DNA of 64,000 nucleotides from Halichondria panicea (lineage: Eukaryota > Porifera > Demospongiae > Suberitida > Halichondriidae), in NCBI RefSeq assembly GCF_963675165.1, contig NC_087381.1, positions 3,534,001 through 3,598,000 on the forward strand, in the 5' to 3' direction. The notes under the pieces are model-generated. The model worked only from the letters and a program-made list of their open reading frames with translations, did not search any database and had not been told where the DNA came from. The translations under genes and the position numbers were made by a program. How positions within the stretch are numbered: the first letter of the stretch is position 1; each line of letters starts with the position of its first letter. This document shows, in pieces, positions 53,922-64,000 of this stretch.

Positions 53922-56900
53922 ATGTCTTCCAGTGACCAGGCAAGTGCAGCCACTTTGCCAGTTAAGAGAGGACGAGGAAGGCCAAAAGGTATTAAATCTA
54001 GGTGCATTGCTGTGGCATAAACTCTAGGTGCGTGTAGGTGTACCCGACCCATGCCAGCTGGTCGACAAATTGTGGCCAGTGTTCAAGATCTAGCGATCTA
54101 CAAGCTACATGTATTTGGGTTTTATCTATAACCCTAGGATTCGGAATAATTATGGTGCACGCAATAGCACAGCGGAAAATTTGGTGATGATGTTCATAGC
54201 ACACTATTATTTTGTCAAAATATGTGTAAGTATGAGTTGGGCCATGGGAGTCAGATACAGAGGCTGAGACTCTCAGAAGTCATTCAGAAAAAGTTAATAA
54301 ATTTGTTAGAGTGTTTTATAATTTGTAATTAGTACCCGTTTATAATAGTAACATTAAGGTGGATGAAATCCTGTGTAGATTTTAGTGTGCTGAAATGATA
54401 TTTTTATAGGGTCCAGGAACAAGCCCAAGGAGGTTGTCTCTGGAGGTAAAGAGAATGCCCCTGTGGCTAAGAAGCCACGCATCACCACAAAGACACCAAA
54501 GTAAGTTTCTTACACAGAAGCAAAATGAAGAGTTGCTGTGCAGTAAGCTGTAGTGCTAGATACTAACAGACGCAGGCTACAGACTAGTACTGATACCGAT
54601 CCTCAAAGAAGAAGAGAGTGGACTGCGCAGTAAAACGAAAGAATTGGGAGCCTACAGTACTGTTGGATATGTAGAAAGAAGAGCATGAAGAGCATAGAAC
54701 TTTGATCTCCAGTAGCATAAAAGTTCTTATGCTCTGGAACAAAGTGATTTTACAGATCCAAGGTAATGTAGGCTCCCAATAGACCTACGCTTCGTCACCA
54801 CTAATTGACTTCAAGGTGTAGAAAAATAACATACAGCCCCAGGCATGCGCAGTCTCAAGAAAGTAAGCAAACAGATAGGAGCCATGTGCTTGATGGTACT
54901 AAGACTCCAAGCGACGACAGAAACACGGAAGCTGTTCTGCTGCTCTCCAACAAGATGGCCAAGCCTACATGGTCCATGGGCATGGTTTAGATACATTTTA
55001 TCCAAGAAGAGCTTGCATGCAACTCCAGTAAGGGACGTCGAATGCACAACGCTTGGACCAAGGTAGCCTCGATTCCAGGCCGCACTTCACATCAGGGAAG
55101 TGGGCCTGGTATCGACTGCATGCGCTAAATCTCCCCGGTATCTGGGGACTTTGGATAACATCGTATATGCTCAGTAAAACAATGACATCATGGAAGTGGA
55201 TTGAAGGAAGTAGATGGAAAGTTCGATTGAAGGTTTCTAGCCCATCGGGTAGCATTCTCTGATAACTACCCTTAGCCTTCTACCGTATTACTAGAATATT
55301 TTGTGAGCATCAAACATTTGCGAACTTTGCGATGGTTGATCAATTCGCAACAATAAAATCCGCACTAGTAAATACACACGATCCTTGCCAGAACGCAATA
55401 GTTAGATCGCAAAGGGTCAATATTTCTGCTGATTTGGCTCATTCGCAAAGGTTTTTTTCACCAGCAAAATATCCTAGTAATACGGTATGTTAACGAAAGA
55501 CTCACAGCCTGCAACAGTGTAGATGACAATCGTCTGAACGGAGTGACGGCTGACAAGAGCCTATATGGACAGGCCACGCCCATTTAACACTAACTTTAGT
55601 GAATGTCTACGATACTACTGCTACTGACTCTATCAGAAAGAAAATAGCTGTACAACAAACCTACAGCTCTGTCTCTAGCTAGCTAGCTATATAGCTCTGT
55701 GTATGACTTTTAGGATATTTTCTCTGGTATTATAGGACATTTTATGGTGGGAAATATCTGCACACGCGCAAGCAGTCAGCACTTTTCTCTTCGAAGGTCA
55801 GTGAAGGAGGCTGGGAGACCAAGGAAGCTCCTGAGCAATACACTAACCGTGGCCTTGCCTCGAAGCACACTATCATATAGGTGTGGCTTCCGGTCACATG
55901 CATGCCTATCGCACATACACATCCAGTAGCATCCTGGTTCCACGTGCTAAAGTACAGCTGTTGTCAGCAAGCCACAGACAAATTGTTTGCTCAAGTCTTA
56001 AGCCTCCCACCCTCCCATTCACGGGGGTTTAAGACCTACATTTTCCATCCGACCCATGTTGATATACCGTTTGGGGGGGCTGAATGAGGGCCCCCAACAC
56101 TTACGTTCTTATTGCTAATCGCAGGCTCTCTCAGTACTCCCCTAAAACCTAATCGCAGTCATGTGACCCCCAACCTCTAGCTTGACAGAGATAAATGGGC
56201 ACCTGCCATCCGCTTAGACCGGTACTGCCAAAATATAGTAATATCCTTGCGTAGGATATGACGCATTACCTATAGACGCAATCATCTACTGCGATCTGTA
56301 CGACCATAATAATTTAAGGCTCTCTATGGACTGTGAAGTATTCATTCCAAGCTGGCTTCAGTAATCAACGCTTAGTTAGTTCCTAGTCCCAGCGCATCAT
56401 GACTTACGTATGCAGTATGCTGTTCACTCTAGATATTCATCAACTGTTTTTGACATTCTATACAACCACCCCAAGAGTGGCCAGATTCATAAATGCAGTC
56501 ACAAGATTCTCTGGAGAGTACTCGCCCCGTGCGTGTGCACGTTGGCGTAAGTGGCACATTACAGGCCACTAGTTCTCTTTTCCCTACAGCCTAGAATTGA
56601 GGTTAACATGCATAATTAGAATGATCATGACACGACGATCATATCAGGGAAAACACTAGCTGTTTTTGTCGCATCGTCTTAATAAGACTACATGTTTCAA
56701 ATATATTATTTTTAAACCACTGTTTGTTTTATTAGCAGTTAAAGAAGTCCATGAAAGTGTCTAGTTCGCTTAAGCAGCTCATTTTGTTGTCCTACCACAT
56801 TTAGATCATGTTTGCCATAAATACTGCAATTTGATTGGCTAAAGGAAGTGTTCTATCCAACTTAGAAAATCATGTAGAAAATCATGTACTTACTTAGAAA

Positions 56901-59900
56901 ATCATGTAGTAAAGATTAGATAAGAACATTCAAATCTGATTGGCTAAATACTCATGGTTGCTATGATCTAAAATGCTTAGACACTGTTTAGGAAGTTTCC
57001 ACATGATTTAGAAGTCCTCAGGGCTAGTAGAACCCTCACTGCGTTCGGGATACTACAACTAGCCCTTTGGGCTTCTAAATCATGTAGAAACTTCCTAAAC
57101 AGTGTCTAACTATTATACAGACACAAACGGACAGACACATCAATTATCACTCTACCTGCTGCGCAATGCGCGTACACACGGGGTAATTATCTATTTTTGG
57201 CATGGCATATGAACATAATTTCCCATTTTTAGGGCACCAATGACTAAGAAAACAGTTGATGAGCTCCTGGCCTCATTGGGGGTGCAGAACCTTGGAAAAG
57301 TATCTCGGTGTTTGAAGGCTGGGATACTCAACGGAGCGGTTAAACTGCTAACACCTGAAAATGATCCTGGAAATAAGTTCGGATTGAATCAAGTAAGCTG
57401 AACCTACTGAACTGTTCTGATGAGGAGATTCGTTTGAGTGTAATAAAGCTGTTTGTAGACCTTGCAAAGTACTAAATACTCATGATGTTGCTATGCTACT
57501 AATAGCAGGGCTCGCGCGAAAAATATTAGCATGACAGTCCAATTAATGTTTTGATCTGACAACATGTAATTTTGCTCTGACATGCAAAGTTGGCTAGGCT
57601 ATACAATTTCTATATTCAAAATCAGGCACACAAGTCATCGGTTCTTGTGCATGAGGCTGGCAGCATGATCTTCGAAGTTGGACTCTCGAATATTCCTTGA
57701 GCCATCAATAAACTCGTTTAGGCCTGATAGCTTATCATGAAACTTTGTAGAGAAAGACCCACCAGCCAAAGAGAGAGACCGACCATTCAGCCAGAGAGAG
57801 ATAATAAACTAAGAACTTCAGAGACAGTTCGCTTGCTCTCAGTTAGCTAACTACATTGAATGTACAGCCACGAGGAAATTTGTAATTCTTGATCATTTTC
57901 ACTGATCCATTTAATATCCACACTTCTTGTTCTGAGCTACAGTAGAACCTCCATTATCCGGCCCTCCATTATCCGGAACCTCCATTATCCGGCTTGGCAG
58001 TTTTCAGATTAAATAATTCAGAAAATGGGCGTGTCCCTAAAATGCGCATGCGCGTTGCAGCTGTTACCATGGAGACATGCCTGCTTATCTTCTGCGCATG
58101 CGCAGACAACCATGCGGCACTGCTGTTTATCAATAAAGTGGGTGGATCAAGGCGTGGTTTATCTATTCGATTATCCGGCATATTCACTTATCCGGCCTGC
58201 TTCTGGAACCAAGGTGTCCGGATAATCGAGGTTCTACTGTACAAGAACTCTGATAAGGGCTCTTACTAGTGCTAGAATAGCTAACCCCTATATAGCGATC
58301 TCTGGCTAGCTCTACATGTATGCTCTGACAAAATGTCTGACTAACACGTGCAATGATCGGACACGTGAACATAATGACCGGATTTTGTCAGGTGACAGAC
58401 TGTAATTTTGAGCCCTGTAATAGCTATCGTTACAGAGTTACTCCTAAAAAGTGCACGGCATTTGTTACTTAGCCTTTGTACTAAGTCACTAGCACAGTGC
58501 GTGTTTTAAATTAATGGCTACATTGCAGGGGGGCTGCATCCAGGATTTTGGATCAGGGGGGGGCGAATTGGGCAATTTAAAAATGTAGGAGGGGCGAAGT
58601 CATCATTATAGCAGTACAAATGATTCTGCCAGATCCTAGAGGGGAGCCCAGGGGGGGGGAAATTACCCCCCTCCCCCCTCAATGCATCCCTGCATTGTAT
58701 ATCCGCTTTTGTAACAATACAGTGGCTGCAGATCACTGTATCCAATGCAGGTGCTGGTGACTGACAGTTGCTGTTACGAATGTGGCGAGGACGTCACGTG
58801 CACAGTGCGAGATGTTCTGTACCAACCGGACTATGGGGGCAATGGCTATGGAGATGTGAGCTTTTGTTTAAATAATCTACATCTTAGATGACAAAATGTT
58901 AAGCCTGGCTTTATATTAATTTTATCATTGTCCTTTGTAAAGAGATTCTCCGGTATTGGAATCTTTTTTTGGAATTCCTAACACAGGCTTGATTGATAAC
59001 ACTGTTCATGTCAGCAGGGTGTCATACAGGGGGGAAGGGGGATACCCCCCCTAGCTCCAATCCCCCCCTTTTTTGCATTCAGGTACTAGTTGTATGACTG
59101 AGTGTCCATAGCTGAAAATTTTACATACTTATAACAGGGTATTGAAATAACAGTTGACCTTTTTTAGCAAAATTTTCTCTTATTTCCCCCTCTACTTCAA
59201 AATCCTGTATGACACCCTGGTCAGGAAATAATTTTTAACAGTGTCTCCATGGTAATGTGAATAGGGAGCATGATGGACTGTACTTCACTAAAATGTGATC
59301 AGGTCACAGTAGTGTTGCCTCCTTGTACAGGGTGCTCCTAACGCCACACTCAAGTGTGAGGGGGAGGACTGTGGGGGCATATTTGTGACTGAGATCTGCC
59401 GTGGTGTGTTTGGCTATGACAGTGGAAAGTTCTTCAACCACTGCACCAAGTGTCCACAATTTGGAAGGTGTCTTGGTAAGCAGCTGTATACAATCATGAC
59501 ACCCCAACTGCATGTAATTTTTAGGTAATGTATGTATGTTTGATAATTATGTATGGGTTATCTCGTTATCTTGCAGTTAATTGTGTACACGCACAATGCT
59601 TTATAATGCGTGGGCGGTCATGGGCTATTATAGTAGTTTGTTGATTCGTGTATTCTGCATGAGTTTGCCCACCTGGTTGCCATAGCACTGTGTTTACAGC
59701 ATGGATAGCCTCCACACAACAATTAAGTTATTAATTTGGGTGTTAAAGCTTCGTTCTCAAATAAAGGTACGTTACCTTGCACGTTGGCTGTACAGCTATG
59801 TAGCTACGTAAACGCAGCTATAGTTCGAGCCACGATATTGCACGTGCTTTATTGTGGGCTCCAGGCTTGTTCACTGATTCTGATCTATTTCTAGTGCCAT

Positions 59901-62149
59901 TGCATGTCTGACCATGCACCACTGCCGCCGTTGGACAGTACCTGGCATAATTATAGCCTCGCGAGCAGCCATCTAAGGGGAGAAGGACGTCTGGTTGAAA
60001 TGGCCGCTTTTCCATGAGCCTGTTTCAGAATGTTGTCGCACCAATCAGATTGCCAGGTTTCTATATCCTGGGTATGGTTTTACGTTACCTGTAGAAAGGA
60101 AGTGTGCGCTATAAAGATAAGCAGCTAGATCAGAAGCCTAGAAGCTAGATTACTCTGCACAAAAAATTAAGCTGCTGCTATTCGTGACAGTGTTGCTGTC
60201 ATAAAGTTAGGTTATAAGGAGCTCATAGCCTCGTTCCCAGGCTCTCCTTTTTCTGTTCTTAGTCGCAGTCGTTTAATAAGATAAAATATGGTATTGATTG
60301 GAGGAATAAAGAAAGAAATAGAGATAGAGTTAAGAAAAAGGAGAGCCGGGTATGCGAAGTTGCGTGATGGTAGAAGGGTGAAATTGAGCATGGGCATGTA
60401 GAGATTGAGATATTGGACTGCCCTCGATCCTCGATCTATGAATAAACTTTGTACAAGACTGGTGGACATGCATGGCCATAGACTTGGAATTGGCAAGCAG
60501 TTCAATTAAAATATACTGTGCTTTTCTACTTAATTAATCAATTGTATAGTGATGTGTTGTGATAAACACATCACATTCCTGAGTATCACGGAAAAGCGGC
60601 CACTTCGACCAGACGTCCTTCCCCCTTCTGACAGCTGCTCGCTAGACTTAACTTGGCATACATTTCGTATCTGATTTTCTTTGGGGTGCCGTTTGTGTCA
60701 AAACACGATGTGTAAAAGCTGCATGTTTAACTCACTGTATCGGTATCACGTGTCACTAAAGCGTGATGCCGATTTAGTAAAGCAAGAGGCCGATACAGTG
60801 AGTGGATTTTCAGTACATTATAAACATGCAGTTTTTACATATTGTGTTTTGACACGAATGGCACCCCATATTTCCTGTAATAATTATAGCTTTCATCAAG
60901 GATAAAAAAAAATTAGGAGGAAGATTTGGGCCCCGCGTAAATGCATCGCAAATGTTTGTCTATGCCAACTTTTGTTAATTACATCATCTAACGCATCAGA
61001 GTAGATCTACTTTATAGTTAATCATGTGATTACATCATAGATAGAATAGGAAGGGGATTGGAAACGAAAACGTTTGCGTGAAACACTCCGCGTTATAGGG
61101 TGTGACTAGAACTACAAAGGATTATTTTTATAGTCAGCATGCTCATTACCTACTGCTCTACAATGTGCTGTAGAAGCAGTGAAATTGACCATTTTTAATG
61201 TTGATTTTTCTAAGAGAATTTAGCTCTAAAAAGTCGGCTAAGCAACGCAGCCACATCACTAAACAAATAAATGCTATAAAAGAAGGAATAGCCCTTACTA
61301 TGAAGTCATGGGAGGTCAAGGCCCGTGGTGTGTCTAAAAGTATACTAAAGCAGTTTGAAGGACTATACTGCAAACGTCTATGAACAGTATAGCTTATCCA
61401 TAGCATGAAGCCATTATTATTTATATCCCGTTGCTACGTTGTTGCCAAGTGTAATATGTAGCATAATGCACTGCTGAAAGTCATAATGCACTAACCGCAA
61501 ACTCACAATGCACTAACCACAAAACGCCCCTCTGGCATTAGACAGACAATTAAATTAAATATTGTATCATGCATGAGTATCAAAGTAAGTCCAGCTATGC
61601 AGGAATATTCAGCACTGCTGGAGTTTCTTCTTTGCAACCATGCAGGTTTTAAAATTGTCCAAGGCTCATTTTGTGGAAGATTCTGTGTTCCTAGACCTAG
61701 TCCTCGACTTCGTGATGCATGTCAATTCTGCTTCACCATAATTATAGCACTAGAAGCGGCTCTTTTTGCTGGGGGCTTCACTGTGTAATAGCAGTATTAG
61801 CAATACTTTGCTAATAGCACTTTTTTGTGTAGAAAAGTAGGATAATAGCATTAATAGCAGGGTGCTATTAGGGGTTGCTATTATGCTAAAAGCCAATACT
61901 GCACCTATATAACACGTGCACTTGGGATGCATGGCATATATTGCATACATCCCTCGTGCCCGTGTTATAACTATAACCAGGAGTACTCCTGCTATAACAT
62001 GTGTGTATTAATTTTGTAATGTACCGTGTCTATCTTTGGCAGGTGACTATAGGGAGTGTCACTGTTCCAAGTGTGGTGACCACTTTTTCATGACTTCATT
62101 TGGGGGTGGCTGTTACACCTGTGACAAAAAACGCAAACGCCGAATTTGA
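53922..62149 (+). CDS. AT-hook and cysteine-rich putative zinc-binding nuclear protein, six exons
   Basis: Exons are 53922-53988, 54410-54500, 57233-57392, 58751-58855, 59331-59475 and 62043-62149. All phases agree; the total is 675 bp, or 224 residues. The N-terminus has an AT-hook with extended basic flank (KRGRGRPKGSRNKPKE), which binds AT-rich DNA minor groove. A Lys-rich linker follows, then a helical stretch (TVDELLASLGVQNLGKVSR). The C-terminal half holds many cysteines in pairs: CYECGEDVTC, CEGEDCGG, HCTKCPQFGRC, CHCSKCGDH, CYTCDKKRKRR. This is likely one or two zinc-binding folds. The last residues are a basic nuclear-type signal. I do not recognise the family; a chromatin or DNA-binding role is inferred. 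Introns are large and full of MITEs. Confidence 0.85.
55283..55485. mobile_element. 203-bp TA-flanked MITE
   Basis: CCGTATTACTAGAATATTTTG pairs with its near-complement AAAATATCCTAGTAATACGG; TA flanks both ends. The interior repeats GCGAA/TTCGC motifs. Confidence 0.8.
56977..57109. repeat. 133-bp foldback with about 50-bp arms
   Basis: TTAGACACTGTTTAGGAAGT and GACTTCTAAATCATGT-type arms pair almost throughout, with only a short loop (about 57035-57050). Confidence 0.8.
57940..58239. mobile_element. 300-bp pogo/Tigger-like MITE, copy B
   Basis: Reverse-oriented copy of 29585-29883 with ends CAGTAGAACCTCCATTATCC and GGATAATCGAGGTTCTACTG, flanked by TA. It lies in the intron after exon 3 of the AT-hook gene. 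Confidence 0.85.
58526..58692. mobile_element. 167-bp MITE with CAGGG ends and CATTG duplication
   Basis: CAGGGGGGCTGCATCCAGG at the left and ATGCATCCCTG at the right; CATTG occurs directly at 58521-58525 and 58693-58697. Relatives lie near 46705 and 28172. Confidence 0.7.
59015..59219. mobile_element. 205-bp MITE with CAGGGTGTCATACAGG ends and GTCAG duplication
   Basis: CAGGGTGTCATACAG pairs with CTGTATGACACCCTG; GTCAG directly flanks at 59010-59014 and 59220-59224. Same family as 35258-35525. Confidence 0.8.
59476..62042. other. 2.6-kb intron of the AT-hook gene with inverted repeats
   Basis: 59958-60010 (AGGACGTCTGGTTGAAATGG, CCGCTTTTCC) returns inverted at 60585-60650, about 580 bp apart. 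59690-59745 is an antisense copy of the TGCTGTAAACGCAGTGCT repeat of the 36-41 kb region. 61025-61065 resembles the end of the element at 28733. 61790-61920 has repeated GCTATTA/TAATAGC. No gene was seen. Confidence 0.5.
60683..60867. repeat. 185-bp near-perfect foldback
   Basis: GGGGTGCCGTTTGTGTCAAA at the left is mirrored by TTTGACACGAATGGCACCCC at the right, and the inner parts (TGCATGTTT/AAACATGCA, CACTGTATCGG/CCGATACAGTG) also pair, so the whole element folds on itself. Confidence 0.85.
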
Positions 62150-63118
62150 CTGAAGCCATGTCCATCAAAACTCACATAATTATTCTATAATTACATACCC
62201 ATTACTCATTTCATCAACTGTTACTCAAACTCAATCCTTCATTCTCTATTGACTCTACTCGTTTTATCAATCAACCGTTGTGTTGTGTTATCTTGTTATT
62301 CAGTTTGTACAACACGTACACTGAGGCATAAATATATTTATCACTGTTTATTGCTCCAGTCAATTCTGGTGGGTATACCACAAGGTACGGTATAACACTA
62401 ATTAAATTCAGCCTCGATCCACATGTACACATGCATCAAAAGGTTTGATCTATCAAGCAATGCTTTGCTGGTCTGGTCAGTGGTGGCCCATGCCTCGTGC
62501 GTGCTAACAGTTACGTGTATACAGTCCGTTACAACTTTATAAGAGTAAATTTGTCTCCCTGGAAATAAATCATAATAATTATATATAGTTCACACAGACG
62601 GATCAATTATAGGATCACAGCATAATTATGTCAGTTCAGGCAGCCAGAGACATTATCTATAACGAATGCTTGTAGCAATCATGGTATATACTATTACCGG
62701 GTATATATGCATATGCATGTATACATGTAATCATGTTCATTATTGCTTGCTTACATAATGTATTATCGTGATTTTTTGCTATTCAAGGATTCTCACAAAA
62801 TTCATGCCAGTTATACACATATCTGCATGGATTCAGCATGTAATCATGTTCATTATTGCTTGCTTACATGTATTATCGTGATTTTTTGCATTCTCACAAA
62901 ATTCATGCCAGTTATACACATAATATTATCTGCATGGATTCAGCATTGCACAACCAGTAGAAAGATGATAATTATAAGTGATATATAATATTGTGTGAGA
63001 ACACGGTGTCCACATAAATATAAGGTAACAAAAATGCACACAAAGGGAACAGGATTGTGGGAAAGTAATAAACATCATGACCTGCCCCAGTCAAAAAGCC
63101 ACTAATGCCAATTAATAG
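62150..63118. other. Intergenic space between the convergent AT-hook and kinase genes, with a 110-bp direct repeat
   Basis: 62724-62838 and 62839-62945 are two adjacent copies of one unit (TGTAATCATGTTCATTATTG, TTATCGTGATTTTTTGC, ATTCATGCCAGTTATACACA). The rest is AT-rich without recognised features. The two flanking genes converge here. Confidence 0.7.
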
Positions 63119-63235
63119 TTACGATTTCAAATTCTCTGCCAGTTTTAGTCTGATTCTTGCCACTGTGGGTCGACCATCGGGTGAGGCTGACCAACATTCC
63201 TTCATTAGCAGGACAATATTCTGATAGAAGTGGAC
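63119..63235 (-). CDS. Last coding exon of a protein kinase (partial)
   Basis: A minus-strand exon preceded by a TCTCAG acceptor encodes 38 residues ending in TAA: VHFYQNIVLLMKECWSASPD, then GRPTVARIRLKLAENLKS. The pattern M-K-x-C-W-x(5)-R-P-T is subdomain XI of tyrosine and tyrosine-kinase-like protein kinases, where the Arg caps the catalytic C-lobe. ARIRLKL recalls TGF-beta type I receptors (LRIKKTL), while RPT recalls receptor tyrosine kinases, so the group is unsure. The rest of the gene lies to the right, beyond the window or past the large intron. Confidence 0.75.
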   Translation of the reverse strand, partial: VHFYQNIVLLMKECWSASPDGRPTVARIRLKLAENLKS

Positions 63236-64000
63236 CTGAGATGAGAGAGAGAGAGAGGTTCCTCAGTCAACATTAATATGCCCCCAAATGTGTATATATA
63301 ACTGTACAGTCAGTACCCATGCATCAATAAAAGTTCCGTTTCTATAAAAACGCATGTATAAACGGTAGCGTTAAATCGGATGCAGAACGACCACTTCCCT
63401 CATTATAAATCAAAACAGTGACGTTATCATGAACAATTTAACACGATGATACTGTTTACAATGAGCTAGCTACAGTGGAACCTCTGTTAACAATCGTCTC
63501 TGAATAAAGGCCAGTTGCTATATGAATGAATAGTTTGTGTACAAAACAACCTCTCAACAAAGGCCACCTCCGTATATAGGCCAAAACATTGTTCCCCAAG
63601 GTGTCTGTTCTAGAGGGGTTCCACTGTATTACAGGTCACAGATGACTTGCATGGAGGGCCACTTAGTCTTAGGGCTGATGCAACCGAGAACAATTGGGCA
63701 ACAGTGCACTGTTGCAAAATAGCACTTCTAAGCCAACTAAAGCACTAGACAATCAGCAATTAATACTAGTACTGTAGCACACAAGCTAGCTACACACGAG
63801 CACAAGTTAACGAATCTGCTCACTCAGTAATTTTCTGCATATGCGTGAAAATGGTAGCATTTTTGCATAATACAATGCGTTCATTTTATGTGTTTAAACG
63901 GGAAGAGTAGGTTTTACGTAAACAGAATGGGAACGTTTTACTGTAAATACACCACTATAAGAATAGTAATAGTAATACCACTACCGTATATAGAACGAGT
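63236..64000. other. Kinase intron with a TA-flanked MITE
   Basis: No further kinase exon is recognised. 63473-63626 is a 154-bp MITE: CAGTGGAACCTCTGTTAACA at the left, AGAGGGGTTCCACTG at the right, TA on both sides. Confidence 0.6.

Larger units (their letters stand above)
54501..57232. other. 2.7-kb intron with MITEs and foldbacks
   Basis: No coding sequence. TGGGAGCCTACA at 54646 and TGTAGGCTCCCA at 54766 form one inverted pair; 55068-55115 is a hairpin (TCGATTCCAGGCC...). The elements at 55283-55485 and 56977-57109 are listed separately. Confidence 0.55.

Noticed and set aside
1..64000. tRNA, rRNA or bacterial operon features
   Set aside because: No cloverleaf with a T-loop motif, rRNA-like stretch or closely spaced unspliced genes was found on reading either strand.

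Overview
This is nuclear DNA from an animal. The genes are split by GT-AG introns, many of them very short, and encode adhesion and receptor proteins of metazoan type (Sushi/CCP, NIDO, AMOP, VWD, EGF, a PAP2 lipid phosphatase, a kinase tail). AT-rich non-coding DNA is crowded with short inverted-repeat elements (MITEs and foldbacks). The gene style and MITE load suggest a sponge (demosponge). A cnidarian or another early-branching animal cannot be excluded by eye.

Left part (1-25461, + strand). One huge modular gene fills it, with its 5' end outside the window. Every exon junction I could place agrees in reading phase from 363 to the stop at 25461, giving about 4,390 visible residues. The order is 10 CCP domains (the first 8 from a recent tandem exon array), NIDO-AMOP-VWD, 6 EGF-like domains, 14 CCP domains, a second NIDO-AMOP-VWD, 6 more EGF-like domains, a Thr/Pro mucin stalk of 12-residue repeats, a juxtamembrane domain, a transmembrane helix and a cytoplasmic tail with an NPNY motif. 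Exons 11-24 and 39-52 match in order and phase, so the gene grew by internal block duplication. It is most likely a mucin-4/SUSD2-like cell-surface protein.

Middle part (25.5-34.7 kb). This is mostly repeats. It holds a degenerate minus-strand gene (27196-30245) whose 3' exons recur at 45 kb, a GC-rich inverted-repeat element (30.3-31.4 kb), a decayed retroelement fragment (31.5-31.9 kb) and three phase-consistent minus-strand exons of unknown function (32058-33160).

Phosphatase part (34754-44126, - strand). Six exons encode a complete 304-residue PAP2-family lipid phosphate phosphatase with all three catalytic motifs. Its last intron is 6.2 kb and carries several families of repeats plus an open frame with a zinc ribbon and 23-residue charged repeats.

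Transposon part (44.4-52.8 kb). It contains the second copy of the 27-kb locus, a pogo-like 805-bp element, a hAT-like 606-bp element and a broken integrase + Ulp1 protease + PHD gene (Ginger-like). That gene has lesions in several exons and is interrupted by a 764-bp element with a perfect 9-bp target duplication.

Right part (53.9-64 kb). A six-exon + strand gene (53922-62149) encodes a 224-residue protein with an AT-hook and a cysteine-rich C-terminal half. The last coding exon of a minus-strand protein kinase lies at 63119-63235, with the rest of that gene beyond the window. No tRNA, rRNA, CRISPR or prokaryotic operon structure was seen.
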